A stretch of DNA of 64,000 nt, taken from assembly GCA_947306475.1 (NCBI GenBank), contig CAMZGS010000002.1, positions 240,611 to 304,610 of the forward strand, read 5' to 3'. Every line of letters starts with the position of its first letter. Within the stretch, counting starts at the first letter, position 1. The DNA is from an uncultured Comamonas sp. (lineage in GTDB: Bacteria; Pseudomonadota; Gammaproteobacteria; Burkholderiales; Burkholderiaceae_C). Made by a program: the position numbers and the translations under genes. Positions 26,602-35,336 of this stretch are shown here, piece after piece. The notes under the pieces are model-generated. The model ran no database searches. It was not told where the DNA came from and saw only the letters and a program-made list of their open reading frames with translations.

Positions 26602-27417
26602 TCAGGTACGGATGCTGGTGATGAACGGCGGCGGGGTGGGGGAGCCGTCCGACCAGGTCAGGATGTCGTAGCCGGTGGGGGTGACGGCCAGCATCAGCTC
26701 CCACTGTGCTGAGAGGCTGCGGTCCTTGGTGATGATGGTCCAGCCATCCTTGCCCAGCTCCTTCACTTCGCGCTTGCCCAGGTTGAGCATGGGCTCGATG
26801 GTGAACACCATGCCTTCCTTGAGCTTGACGCCCGTGCCGGGCTTGCCGTAGTGCAGTACCTGAGGGTCTTCGTGGAATTTCTGCCCGATGCCGTGGCCGC
26901 AGTACTCGCGCACGACCGACAGGTGGTGGCTTTCCGCAAAGGTCTGGATGGCGTGGCCAATGTCGCCCAGGGTGGCGCCAGGCCTGACCTGCTCGATGCC
27001 CTTCCACATGGCTTCGAACGTCAGCTGGCACAGGCGTTTACCGGCAATCGTGCCTTCACCGATGATGAACATGCGGCTGTTGTCGCCAAACCAGCCGTCC
27101 TTGGTGACGACGGTGACATCCACGTTCAGGATGTCGCCTTTTTTCAGGGGCTTGTCGTTGGGGATGCCGTGGCAGACCACATGATTGACCGAGGTGCACA
27201 CATGGCCAGGATAGGGAGGATAGCCCGGTGGCTGGTAGCCCACGGTGGCCGACTTGGTGCCCTGGCGGGCCATGCATTCGGCGCTGAGTCGGTCAATTTC
27301 CAGGGTGGTGATGCCGGGCTGGATGAAGGGGGTGATGTAGTCCAGCACTTCGGAGGCCAGGCGCCCGGCCTCGCGCATGCGCTCGATTTCCTGAGCGGTT
27401 TTGATGGTGATGTTCAT
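26602..27417 (-). CDS. map: Type I methionine aminopeptidase
   Basis: A 271-residue enzyme that removes the initiator methionine from new proteins. Metal ligands appear in order: NVDVTVVTKDGWFGDNSRMF (two Asp), GHGIGQKFHEDP (His), FTIEPM (Glu) and the final WELMLAVT region (Glu). The ATG at 27417 is chosen because the family begins with an IKT..EIE..R.AG segment; an in-frame TTG nine bases upstream is less likely. It precedes glnD on the minus strand and lies 90 bp after apbE. Confidence 0.96.
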   Translation of the reverse strand: MNITIKTAQEIERMREAGRLASEVLDYITPFIQPGITTLEIDRLSAECMARQGTKSATVGYQPPGYPPYPGHVCTSVNHVVCHGIPNDKPLKKGDILNVDVTVVTKDGWFGDNSRMFIIGEGTIAGKRLCQLTFEAMWKGIEQVRPGATLGDIGHAIQTFAESHHLSVVREYCGHGIGQKFHEDPQVLHYGKPGTGVKLKEGMVFTIEPMLNLGKREVKELGKDGWTIITKDRSLSAQWELMLAVTPTGYDILTWSDGSPTPPPFITSIRT

Positions 27418-27507
27418 GATGCGCAATTATCCCACCGCGCCACAGCCCGCAAGGCGTGGTGGTTTTGCACCGGGCCCTGTGCCGGGCCGTGGCAAGGGCC
27501 CGTTGGC

Positions 27508-28590
27508 TCAGACCACGGGCAGCAGCGCGGCGTCCATGGCGGTGTTGCGCCAGATTTGCCCGTCGGCACTGGCCAGCAGGGCAGCTACGGTGGGGTGGTG
27601 TGCGCTCCAGCTAGGCGCGGTGCCGGGGCCTTGCACCATCAGCGCAGTGCCCCAGCCGTTGACCTCCTGCACCGAGCGGGCAAACAGGGCCACGCCATGC
27701 ACCTGGGTGGTGGGCCAGCCGGTGCGCGGGTCGAGCACGTGGTGGTAGCGTTGGCCGGCACGCTCGAAGCAGCGCTCGTAGTCGCCGGACGAAACCACCA
27801 CGCCAGCACCCTGCACGGCAATCACACCGAGCAGCTGCTGGGGTTGCAATGGATTGCGGACACCCACGCGCCAAGCCTTGCCATGGTTGGTGCCAATGGC
27901 AAGGACATCGCCGCCGCCGTTGATCAGGGCGTCGTGGATGCCGTGCTCCTGCAGGGTTTGCAGGCCGGCGGCCAGAATGGGCAGCTTGGCGATGCCACCC
28001 AGATCCAGCGCCATGCCTGCCTCGGCCAGATAGGCAATGCCCTGGGCTGCGTCCAAGTGCAGCTTGGCACCATCGACGTGGGGCAGTGCCTGCGCGATCT
28101 GCCCCACAGTGGGCATGCCGGGCTGCTCAGGCGCAAAACGCCACTGTGCCAGGGCGCCCACGGTAGGGTCAAAGGCACCGTGGCTGGCCTTCCAGACGGC
28201 TTTTGCCTGTTGCAGGACCTGCAGTATCTCCGCGGTGACAGCCACGGGCTGGCGACCAGCGTTTGCCTGAAGGCGCTGCACGATGCTGTCTGGGTGAAAG
28301 CGGCTCATCTGCGCCTGCAGTTGCTGCATGCGCGCGAAAGCCTGTTGCAGGGCCAGTTGCGCCTGCCCCTGCGATGGAGCATCTGCCACCACGATGTCCA
28401 CCTGGGTGCCCAGCAGTGCACGGCTGGCGCGCAGGCTGGGTGCAGGGGTGGCCTGGGCAGGTCCCGCCCCAAGCATGCCGAGCGCGCCGATGCCGCCCAG
28501 CAGGGGCACTGCCAGCGCAAAGTGCCGCCGCGACCAAGGCACGTGCTCATGGCGCGGTGCGCCTGGGGGCTGGTTCATGGGCTGTTTCAT
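27508..28590 (-). CDS. apbE: FAD:protein FMN transferase ApbE, likely NosX role
   Basis: A 360-residue ApbE-family protein with a Tat-type signal (SRRHFALAVPLLGGIG). Family motifs include AMDLGGIAK-like MALDLGGIAKLP and INGGGDVLAIG, plus VLDPRTGWP. ApbE attaches FMN to threonine in exported flavoproteins. NosR, 3 kb away, has the matching SGATVT site, and in other denitrifiers the ApbE homologue NosX is needed for N2O reduction, so flavinylating NosR is the likely job. It lies 21 bp after the cytochrome gene in the same operon, driven from the nosZ divergent promoter region. Confidence 0.93.
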   Translation of the reverse strand: MKQPMNQPPGAPRHEHVPWSRRHFALAVPLLGGIGALGMLGAGPAQATPAPSLRASRALLGTQVDIVVADAPSQGQAQLALQQAFARMQQLQAQMSRFHPDSIVQRLQANAGRQPVAVTAEILQVLQQAKAVWKASHGAFDPTVGALAQWRFAPEQPGMPTVGQIAQALPHVDGAKLHLDAAQGIAYLAEAGMALDLGGIAKLPILAAGLQTLQEHGIHDALINGGGDVLAIGTNHGKAWRVGVRNPLQPQQLLGVIAVQGAGVVVSSGDYERCFERAGQRYHHVLDPRTGWPTTQVHGVALFARSVQEVNGWGTALMVQGPGTAPSWSAHHPTVAALLASADGQIWRNTAMDAALLPVV

Positions 28591-28611
28591 GGGTACTGCG
28601 CCTGTCGTGCC

Positions 28612-29064
28612 TCAGTGGGATTGATCGACCATGAAGTCCACGGCGGCCTTCATCTCATCGTCGGTCAGTCTGGGGTTGCCGCCGCGCGCGGGCATCATGC
28701 CCTTGGCGCCGGTGAAGCCTTCAATGGAGTGTTGGTACAGGGTCTCCTTGCCTTGCGCGATACGTGCGCTCCAGTCATCCTTGTTGCCGGGCACTGGGGC
28801 CCCCGCCACTCCCGATGCGTGACACAAGGCACAGGTGGCGCCGTAAATCTTCTTGCCGATGGCGGGATCCGCTGCGCTGGCCTGGGCTGCGGCAGGTGCT
28901 GCGGGGGCTGCAGTTGCTGGCGTTTCAACTTTTGGGGCCTCGGCTTTGGGAGCTTCGACAGCCGGGGCGGAGGCAGCAGTCGCAGGAGCCGGGGTGTCCT
29001 CCTTGCCGCATGCTGCCAGCAGCACGGCTGTTGCAATCGTAGCGGCCAAGGTAATTTTTTTCAT
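28612..29064 (-). CDS. Lipoprotein c-type cytochrome (cytochrome c5-like)
   Basis: A 150-residue protein with a lipobox (AVLLAAC), a ~55-residue Ala/Pro/Glu-rich linker (PAVEAPKAEAPKVETPATAA) and one c-type haem domain: CALCH binds haem and MMPAR provides the likely methionine ligand, in the class of cytochrome c5/c555. The protein would sit on the periplasmic membrane face. Being divergent from nosZ, with a shared FNR-type palindrome, suggests electron delivery to nitrous oxide reductase; that role is inferred from position. Confidence 0.9.
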   Translation of the reverse strand: MKKITLAATIATAVLLAACGKEDTPAPATAASAPAVEAPKAEAPKVETPATAAPAAPAAAQASAADPAIGKKIYGATCALCHASGVAGAPVPGNKDDWSARIAQGKETLYQHSIEGFTGAKGMMPARGGNPRLTDDEMKAAVDFMVDQSH

Positions 29065-29163
29065 AGCAATCTTTCAGGAAAAGACAAGGGTTAAGGTTGT
29101 AGAGGTGCAGGGCGACTTACGGCAGCCAGCGAGCGTGAGCAGCTCCTGCTGTGCAGCGGTGCG

Positions 29164-29180
29164 TAGTCTGAAGCAGACTA
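29164..29180. other. Small hairpin in the nosZ/cytochrome intergenic region
   Basis: Perfect inverted repeat tagtctg-aag-cagacta, 7-bp stem with 3-base loop, just left of the FNR-type site. It may be a regulator half-site pair or part of the cytochrome leader; no specific binding protein is implied. Confidence 0.4.
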
Positions 29181-29190
29181 TAAACATGTA

Positions 29191-29206
29191 TTTGATATGT
29201 ATCAAA
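29191..29206. promoter_or_regulatory. FNR/DNR-type operator between nosZ and cytochrome genes
   Basis: The sequence tttgatatgtatcaaa is a perfect palindrome that contains TTGAT-N4-ATCAA, the exact consensus for FNR, ANR, DNR and NNR proteins. It is 103 bp before the nosZ ATG and 127 bp before the cytochrome ATG, so it could switch on both directions under low oxygen or nitric oxide. Which regulator acts cannot be told from the site. Confidence 0.85.
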
Positions 29207-29308
29207 TGTGCGAAAAATGTCTGCATGCACACTGGGAATTGAACGGGGGGAGCCCTTCCCTCGCTAGGTATCACCGGCCCATTGGGCTTCTTTACTGAGA
29301 GGGAAGTA

Positions 29309-31231
29309 ATGACCATGCCTCAATCGAACCACCCCGAAGCGGGGGCCGTGTCGGCCCGCCGCAAGTTTCTGAACACTGCTGCACTGGCCGGCCTGGCTGG
29401 TGTGGTGGGCTGCAAGGAGCAGGCAGCGCCCTCGGCAGCTCCGGCGGTTGCACCGGCTGCAGCCCCCTCGGCGGCGTCTGCTGCCATGCACCTCAAGCCC
29501 GGTGAGCTTGATACCTACTACGGTCTGTGGAGTGGTGGGCACAACGGCGACGTGCGTGTGCTGGGCCTGCCTTCGGGGCGCGAGATCCATCGCATCCCCT
29601 GCTTTGTGCCCGATGTCCTGGTGGGTTGGGGGATCACCAATGAGTCCCTGGACGTCATGGGTCGCAATGCCAGGGGCGGGCCGCTCTACACGGTGGCCGA
29701 TACCCACCACTTGCACGGCTCGTACAAGGATGGCAACTACGATGGCCGCTACGCCTGGGTGAACGACAAGCTCAACAGCCGCATTGCGCGCATCCGTCTG
29801 GACTACATGGTCTGCGACAAGATCACCGATCTGCCCAACGTGCAGGGCTTTCACGGCATCTTCCCGGACAAGGCCGATCCTGTGGATCCGGCCATCAACT
29901 ACACCACCCGCGTGTTCTGCGGGGGCGAGTTCTCCATTCCCCTGCCCAACGATGGCACTGGGGTGGACACCCCTGAAAAGTACCGCTCGTTGTTCACATG
30001 CGTGGATGCCGAGACCATGCAGGTGCGCTGGCAGGTGCTGATTGATGGCAACTGCGATCTGATAGCCACTTCGTTCGACGGCAAACTGGCTGCCACCAAC
30101 CAGTACAACGTGGAGATGGGCGTGCACTATGAGGACATGATGTCCGCCGAGCGCGATGCCTGTCTGTTCTTCAACATTGCGCGTATCGAAGAGGCTGTCA
30201 AGGCCGGCAAGTTCAAGACCTATGGTGATTCCAGGGTGCCGGTGGTTGATGGCACGCGCGAGGCCAACAAGGATCCGCTGACCGCGCTGGTTGCTTACGT
30301 CAGCGTGCCAAAGAACCCGCACGGCGTGAACGCCTCGCCGGATGGCAAGTACTTCATCTGTTCGGGCAAGCTCTCGCCCACCACGACCACCATCGAGCTG
30401 TCCAAGGTGCTGGACTACTTCGATGGCAAGCTGCCCGACCCCGACCAGGCCATCGTGGCCGAGGTGGAGGTTGGCCTGGGGCCGCTGCACACCGCCTTTG
30501 ATGGTCGCGGCAATGCCTACACCACCTTGTTCCTGGATAGTCAGATCGTGAAGTGGAATGTGGAAAAGGCCATTGCCTTCCACAACGGCGACAAGAACGC
30601 GCAGTACGTGATCGATCGCCTGGACGTGCATTACCAGCCGGGTCACATCAACGCATCCCATTCCGAAACCCGCGCTGCCGATGGCAAGTACCTGGCCGTG
30701 GGCTGCAAGTTCTCCAAGGACCGCTTCCTGCCTGTCGGGCCGCTGCATCCGGAGAACGAGCAACTGGTCGACATCTCGGGTGAGAAGATGGTGCTGCTGG
30801 GCGACCACCCGGTGCGTGGCGAGCCGCACGACTTCATCATTTTCAAGCGCGACATCCTCAAGACCAAGCAGGTGTACGACCTGGACGACTTCCCGCTGGC
30901 CATCAAGGACGCCAAGGAGTCGGGGGTGTTCCGTGATGGCAAGAAGGTGACGGTCAAGCTCACCTCGCAGGCACCGGCCTTTTCCATGCGTGAGTTCACC
31001 GTGAAGCAGGGCGATGAGGTGACACTGATCCTGACCAACCTGGACAAGATCGAGGACCTGACCCACGGCTTTGCCGTGCCCAAGTACAACATCCAGTTCG
31101 TGATCAACCCACTGGAGACCAAGTCGGTGACCTTTGTGGCCGACAAGCCTGGGGTGTTCTGGGCCTATTGCTCCACGTTCTGCCACGCACTGCACCTGGA
31201 GATGCGCACCCGCATGATCGTCGAGCCGTAA
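29309..31231 (+). CDS. nosZ: Nitrous-oxide reductase NosZ (clade I, Tat-exported)
   Basis: A 640-residue multicopper enzyme that reduces N2O to N2 in the periplasm. The Tat signal ARRKFLNTAALAGLAG marks the clade I type. The propeller carries ADTHHLHGSYKDG and other His ligands for the CuZ cluster; the C-terminal cupredoxin has the CuA motif YCSTFCHALHLEM (residues ~620-632). The ATG at 29309 follows GAGGGAAG; an upstream in-frame TTG at 29282 would add nine residues and lacks a site. It is the first gene of the nos unit and lies downstream of the FNR-type site. Confidence 0.97.
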   Translation: MTMPQSNHPEAGAVSARRKFLNTAALAGLAGVVGCKEQAAPSAAPAVAPAAAPSAASAAMHLKPGELDTYYGLWSGGHNGDVRVLGLPSGREIHRIPCFVPDVLVGWGITNESLDVMGRNARGGPLYTVADTHHLHGSYKDGNYDGRYAWVNDKLNSRIARIRLDYMVCDKITDLPNVQGFHGIFPDKADPVDPAINYTTRVFCGGEFSIPLPNDGTGVDTPEKYRSLFTCVDAETMQVRWQVLIDGNCDLIATSFDGKLAATNQYNVEMGVHYEDMMSAERDACLFFNIARIEEAVKAGKFKTYGDSRVPVVDGTREANKDPLTALVAYVSVPKNPHGVNASPDGKYFICSGKLSPTTTTIELSKVLDYFDGKLPDPDQAIVAEVEVGLGPLHTAFDGRGNAYTTLFLDSQIVKWNVEKAIAFHNGDKNAQYVIDRLDVHYQPGHINASHSETRAADGKYLAVGCKFSKDRFLPVGPLHPENEQLVDISGEKMVLLGDHPVRGEPHDFIIFKRDILKTKQVYDLDDFPLAIKDAKESGVFRDGKKVTVKLTSQAPAFSMREFTVKQGDEVTLILTNLDKIEDLTHGFAVPKYNIQFVINPLETKSVTFVADKPGVFWAYCSTFCHALHLEMRTRMIVEP

Positions 31232-31259
31232 GGCCTCGGGCCCATTCCCTCATGGGCCG

Positions 31260-31286
31260 CAGTGGACTCAGGTGCTGAGTCCACTG
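31260..31286 (+). other. Strong hairpin between nosZ and nosR
   Basis: Perfect 12-bp stem cagtggactcag/ctgagtccactg with a 3-base loop, 28 bp after the nosZ stop. No T run follows, so it looks more like an mRNA stabiliser or partial attenuator than a terminator. Confidence 0.6.
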
Positions 31287-31304
31287 TCGGTACTGGTTGT
31301 TTCA

Positions 31305-31325
31305 CAGGCACCTGTGCGGTGCCTG
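31305..31325 (+). other. Second hairpin before nosR
   Basis: Perfect 8-bp stem caggcacc/ggtgcctg with loop tgtgc, followed by TTATT, 20 bases before the nosR ATG. With the hairpin at 31260 it could set the ratio of nosZ to downstream transcripts or mask the nosR start. Confidence 0.5.
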
Positions 31326-31344
31326 TTATTGATTGGATGGTTGG

Positions 31345-33978
31345 ATGTTTCCCGCGGGTCAACGCTTGGCGGCCTGGTGCTGCGCCTTTTTGTTTGTTTT
31401 GCTGTGCTGGAGCGCGGAGCATGCGCGCGCGGCCACGCCCACCGCCTATGAGGCCGAGTTGCCCGCCAATCTGGCGACCACGCCGGACATGTGTGCCCTG
31501 CTGCCTTGCGCCGAAGTGTTTCCGGGCGCCACGCACTTTTCGTCCCGCAAAGGTCAGCCGCCGTATGTGGAAGCCTACGACAGCGACGGTCCCCAGAAAA
31601 AACTGCTTGGTTATGTGATGCTGTCCACCGATATCACCGACACGCCTGCCTACTCAGGCAAGCCGGTGGTGACCTTGATCGGTATGGACAAGGAGGGGGT
31701 CTATGTTGGCATCAAGGTCATCAAGCACTCCGAACCCATCCTGCTGCTGGGTATTCCCGAATCGGCACTGATCAACTTCAACGACCAGTATCTGGGGCGA
31801 TCGGTCAAGGAAACCATCGAAGTCGGCCCCTCGCGTCCCGAGGAGCAGATCGTCGGCGTGGATGCCATTTCCGGCGCAACCGTGACGGTGATCGCGCAAA
31901 ACCAGGTGATGCAGTTGTCCGGTCAGGCGGTGGCCCGTCAGACGGGGATCATCGAACCGACCGTGCGCGATCCGGCGCGCTTTGCCACGACCGGGAAAGC
32001 CTACACCTGGGACGAAATGGTCAAGCTGGGTGTGGTGCAGCGCCTGTTGGTCAAACCAGAGCAGGTGGGGCTGTCGCGCGGCCCGGAGCCATTCATTGAG
32101 TTGTGGTTCGGGGACTTGAATCACCCTGATGTGGGCGTGAGCCTGCTGGGCAAGAACAGTTATGAGCGCCTGCACCACGGCCTGAAAGAGGGGGAAAGCG
32201 CGTTTTTCATCATCAAGACCGGCGGCGCGGAGTCCTTTAAAGGGTCTGGCTTTGTGCGGGGCGGCATCTTCGATCGTGTGCAGGTCAAGCAGGGGGCCGA
32301 TTCCTTCACCTTTCGGGATCTGGATTACCTGAATCTGTACGGACTGGAGGCGCAGAACGCTCCGCGCTATACGGAATCCGGCATTTTCATCATTCGTTCC
32401 AAGGCATTCTCGGCCGCTTACCCCTGGCGTCTGGCGTTCCTGGGCAACCGGGTGGATCGGGCCACGGGGCATCGCAGCTTTGCCGTGTTCGAGTCCAAGT
32501 ACTGGCTGCCGGACAGCATGCTGCAAGGTGGGCGCCCCAAGGTGGAAGAGGCCGACGCCCCCTGGGTGCGTGTCTGGAAAACCCAGGCCGTGAAGATCTG
32601 GATCTTTGGCCTGATCCTGCTGGCCGTGACGCTGGTGTACGCGGTACGCGAAAAGCTGACGCGCCTGTCCACGCACAAGAACAAATGGCCAGTCAATGCG
32701 TTCAAGTACACCTTCTGGACGTTGAGCATCTTCTGGATCGGCTTTGGCCTGATGGCCCAGCCCTCCATCACGCAGGTGCTCACCTGGTTCCACTCCATCC
32801 TGTTCCAGTGGAAGTGGTCCCTGTTCCTTTCGGACCCGTTCATCTTCCTGTTCTGGGTCTTCATCATCGTCACCGTATTCCTGTTTGGCCGGGGGCTGTT
32901 CTGCGGCTGGATGTGCCCCTTTGGCTCACTACAGGAGGGTATTTACAAGATCGCCAAGGCGCTGGGCCTGAAGCGCTTCCAGACCGCCTTGCCACAAAAG
33001 TGGCACGACCGCCTGAAGTGGATCAAATACGCCGTGTTCTTCTTCCTGCTGACGGTGTCGCTGTTCTCCATGGGGGCAGCGGAAAAACTGGCGGAAGTCG
33101 AGCCCTTCAAGACGACATTCCTTGTGGGGGTGTTGAACCGCTCCTGGCCTTACGGGCTGTTCGTGGCGCTGATCCTGGGTGTCTCCATCTTCATTGAGCG
33201 CCCCTACTGCAAATACATCTGCCCCTTGGGTGCTTCCCTGGCCATCCCCAGCACGTTCCGCTGGTTTGGCTTGAAGCGCAAGCAGGATTGCAACAGCTGC
33301 AAGGCCTGCGCAGTGGGCTGCGGGGCCCAGGCCATCGATGCCGACGGGCGCATCGACCACCGCGAATGCCTGCACTGCCTGGACTGCATGATTCTGTACA
33401 CCGACACCAAGGGATGCCCGCCTTTGGCCAGGGAGCGCAAGCGCCGCGAAAAGGATGGCCTGGAAATCACCCCCATCGGCAAGAATGGCTATTTCATCCC
33501 CATTCATCCGGCGACGGTGGCCGACCAGATATTGCCCAAGGCCATCGGCGGCCCCGATCCGCGCATGCCCACCGACCCGGTCCTGCCCGCGCACAAGCGC
33601 GATGTGGGGTGGTTCAAGTGGACGCTGCTGGAGGTGCGTGACCACCTGTGGCCGTGGAGCGCCGAGGGCTGGCGCAGCAAGCGTGCCTTGCAGGTGGCAG
33701 GCATTGCCCTGGCGGTGGCAGCCAGCATTGCCTGGGGGATGACCGCTCTGGGGCAACTGTCCTCTGGCACCATCATCGGCTGGTGGTTTGGCTGGAGCGT
33801 GTACGAAGTGCTGATCCGCATGTCGGGCCGCCGCTACGTGAAGGACGGGGTGTGGTGGCGCGACAACTACCGCGTCGCTGGCTGGTTCGACATGATGAGT
33901 TACGTGGCATTCAAGAACCTGATGATTGGTGCGGCCCTGTTCCTGGTATTGCAGGCGCTGGGCATGTTCACCCCCTGA
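31345..33978 (+). CDS. nosR: NosR, membrane flavo-iron-sulfur protein for N2O reduction
   Basis: An ~877-residue NosR. After a signal-like N-terminus comes a periplasmic FMN-binding domain with the flavinylation motif SGATVT (around residues 176-181). Membrane helices follow from ~415, with CGWMCPFGS and CKYICPLGAS motifs, then a ferredoxin-like part with CNSCKACAVGCG and CLHCLDCM for two [4Fe-4S] clusters. NosR passes electrons to NosZ or supports CuZ reactivation and nosZ expression. The protein continues ~200 residues past the clusters with two or three more hydrophobic segments, longer than the ~720-residue NosR I recall from Pseudomonas. Start uncertain: ATG 31345 or TTG 31333. Confidence 0.94.
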   Translation: MFPAGQRLAAWCCAFLFVLLCWSAEHARAATPTAYEAELPANLATTPDMCALLPCAEVFPGATHFSSRKGQPPYVEAYDSDGPQKKLLGYVMLSTDITDTPAYSGKPVVTLIGMDKEGVYVGIKVIKHSEPILLLGIPESALINFNDQYLGRSVKETIEVGPSRPEEQIVGVDAISGATVTVIAQNQVMQLSGQAVARQTGIIEPTVRDPARFATTGKAYTWDEMVKLGVVQRLLVKPEQVGLSRGPEPFIELWFGDLNHPDVGVSLLGKNSYERLHHGLKEGESAFFIIKTGGAESFKGSGFVRGGIFDRVQVKQGADSFTFRDLDYLNLYGLEAQNAPRYTESGIFIIRSKAFSAAYPWRLAFLGNRVDRATGHRSFAVFESKYWLPDSMLQGGRPKVEEADAPWVRVWKTQAVKIWIFGLILLAVTLVYAVREKLTRLSTHKNKWPVNAFKYTFWTLSIFWIGFGLMAQPSITQVLTWFHSILFQWKWSLFLSDPFIFLFWVFIIVTVFLFGRGLFCGWMCPFGSLQEGIYKIAKALGLKRFQTALPQKWHDRLKWIKYAVFFFLLTVSLFSMGAAEKLAEVEPFKTTFLVGVLNRSWPYGLFVALILGVSIFIERPYCKYICPLGASLAIPSTFRWFGLKRKQDCNSCKACAVGCGAQAIDADGRIDHRECLHCLDCMILYTDTKGCPPLARERKRREKDGLEITPIGKNGYFIPIHPATVADQILPKAIGGPDPRMPTDPVLPAHKRDVGWFKWTLLEVRDHLWPWSAEGWRSKRALQVAGIALAVAASIAWGMTALGQLSSGTIIGWWFGWSVYEVLIRMSGRRYVKDGVWWRDNYRVAGWFDMMSYVAFKNLMIGAALFLVLQALGMFTP

Positions 33979-34004
33979 GGGCTGGCGCGGATACACTTGT
34001 TTTC

Positions 34005-34020
34005 ATAGCTGCTTGCGCTT
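34005..34020 (+). repeat. Dispersed 16-bp repeat, copy 1
   Basis: atagctgcttgcgctt, in the 70-bp gap between nosR and nosD. It matches the pattern RTAGCW-N4-RCGCTT shared by eight copies in this window. Confidence 0.7.
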
Positions 34021-34048
34021 GATACATAAGGCTTAGAGGTCAATTTTC

Positions 34049-35314
34049 TTGAAAATTTCAAAGGTATGGATGTGTGCTCTGGTGGCCCTGTGGGCTGCTG
34101 TAGGGCAGGCGGCAGTCATCACGGTGCGGCCGGGAGACGACCTGGCCGCTGCGGTGCAGGCAGCCCAGGCCGGTGATGTGCTGGAGATCGCACGGGGCCG
34201 GTACCGCGCCAACCTGCTCATCGACAAGCCGCTGACGTTGCGCGGGCTGGATCGGCCGACCATCAGCGGCGGCAACGCCGGGGACACCATTCGCGTGACG
34301 GCTCCGGATGTGGTGATCGAGGGCATCATCGTCAGCGACTCGGGTGACAGCCTGCGTCAGCAGAACGCCGGCATCTACCTCTACCCAGGGGCACACCGGG
34401 CCGTCGTGCGCCATTGCGATCTGACGTACAACCTGTTTGGCCTGTGGATCGAGAAGGCGGACGATGTGCTGATCGAACACAACACCATCACCGGCAAGCG
34501 GGATTACGCCTCGCCGCTGCGCGGTAACGGTGTGCAGCTCTACAACACCAAGGGCGCCAGGATCCTGAACAACGACATCAGCTTCGTGCGCGATGCCTTG
34601 TATGTGGACGTGTCGCACCACGCGCTGTTCAAGGGCAATCGCCTGCACCACAGCCGCTATGGCACGCACTACATGAACTCCTACTACAACGTGTGGGAGG
34701 ACAACGACTCGTTCTACAACCGTGGCGGCCTGGCCCTGATGGAGGTGCGTCACCAGACGGTGCGCAACAACCGTGCCTGGGGGAACTCGGACCACGGCAT
34801 CATGCTGCGCACCATGTACGACGCGCAGATCCACGACAACGTGGTGGCGGGCAACAACCGGGGCTTTTTCATTTACGACGTGGAATTCACCGAACTGTCC
34901 GGCAACCTGGTGGTGGACAACACGGTCGGTGTGCACCTGGCGGGCTCGGCGCGCAACCAGATTGAAGGCAACGACTTCATCGCCAACCGCGAGCAGGTGC
35001 GCTTTGTGGGCGCGCGCGACCAGATCTGGGGTGCGCAGCGGGGCAACTACTGGAGCAACTACGTGGGCTGGGACCGCGATGGCGATGGTGTGGGTGATGT
35101 GCCTTACGAGGCCAACGACATGGTCGATCGCCTCACCTGGCGTCACCCCAGCGTCAAACTCCTGCTGGCCAGCCCGGCGGTGCAGGCATTGCGCCTGGTC
35201 GGTCAGCAATTTCCCATTTTGCGGGTGCCCTCGGTGGTTGATCCCAAGCCGGGCATGCAGCCCCATCATCAAGACTGGAGTCAGTGGCGTGGCAAGCACT
35301 TTCCTGGACAGTAA
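34049..35314 (+). CDS. nosD: NosD, periplasmic copper-site maturation protein
   Basis: A 421-residue right-handed beta-helix protein with a Sec signal (ALVALWAAVGQAA) and repeated CASH/NosD units such as GIYLYPGAHRAVVRHCDL and NNRAWGNSDHGIMLRT. NosD works with NosF and NosY to deliver sulfur or copper for the CuZ site of NosZ. The start is TTG 34049: AGAGGT at 34035-34040 is eight bases upstream and the resulting N-terminus is a proper signal peptide, whereas the next ATG (34070) would cut into the signal. Confidence 0.95.
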   Translation: MKISKVWMCALVALWAAVGQAAVITVRPGDDLAAAVQAAQAGDVLEIARGRYRANLLIDKPLTLRGLDRPTISGGNAGDTIRVTAPDVVIEGIIVSDSGDSLRQQNAGIYLYPGAHRAVVRHCDLTYNLFGLWIEKADDVLIEHNTITGKRDYASPLRGNGVQLYNTKGARILNNDISFVRDALYVDVSHHALFKGNRLHHSRYGTHYMNSYYNVWEDNDSFYNRGGLALMEVRHQTVRNNRAWGNSDHGIMLRTMYDAQIHDNVVAGNNRGFFIYDVEFTELSGNLVVDNTVGVHLAGSARNQIEGNDFIANREQVRFVGARDQIWGAQRGNYWSNYVGWDRDGDGVGDVPYEANDMVDRLTWRHPSVKLLLASPAVQALRLVGQQFPILRVPSVVDPKPGMQPHHQDWSQWRGKHFPGQ

Positions 35315-35336
35315 GGCAGTGGCGGAAGGAGAGGGC

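Noticed and set aside
24021..29094. Long plus-strand open frames opposite glnD, map, apbE and the cytochrome gene
   Set aside because: Antisense shadows of well-supported genes, rich in Gly, Gln, His and Ala without motifs or ribosome binding sites.
34773..35336. Upstream extension of the nosF frame through nosD
   Set aside because: Coding evidence in this interval belongs to nosD in another frame; a good ribosome binding site marks nosF at 35337.
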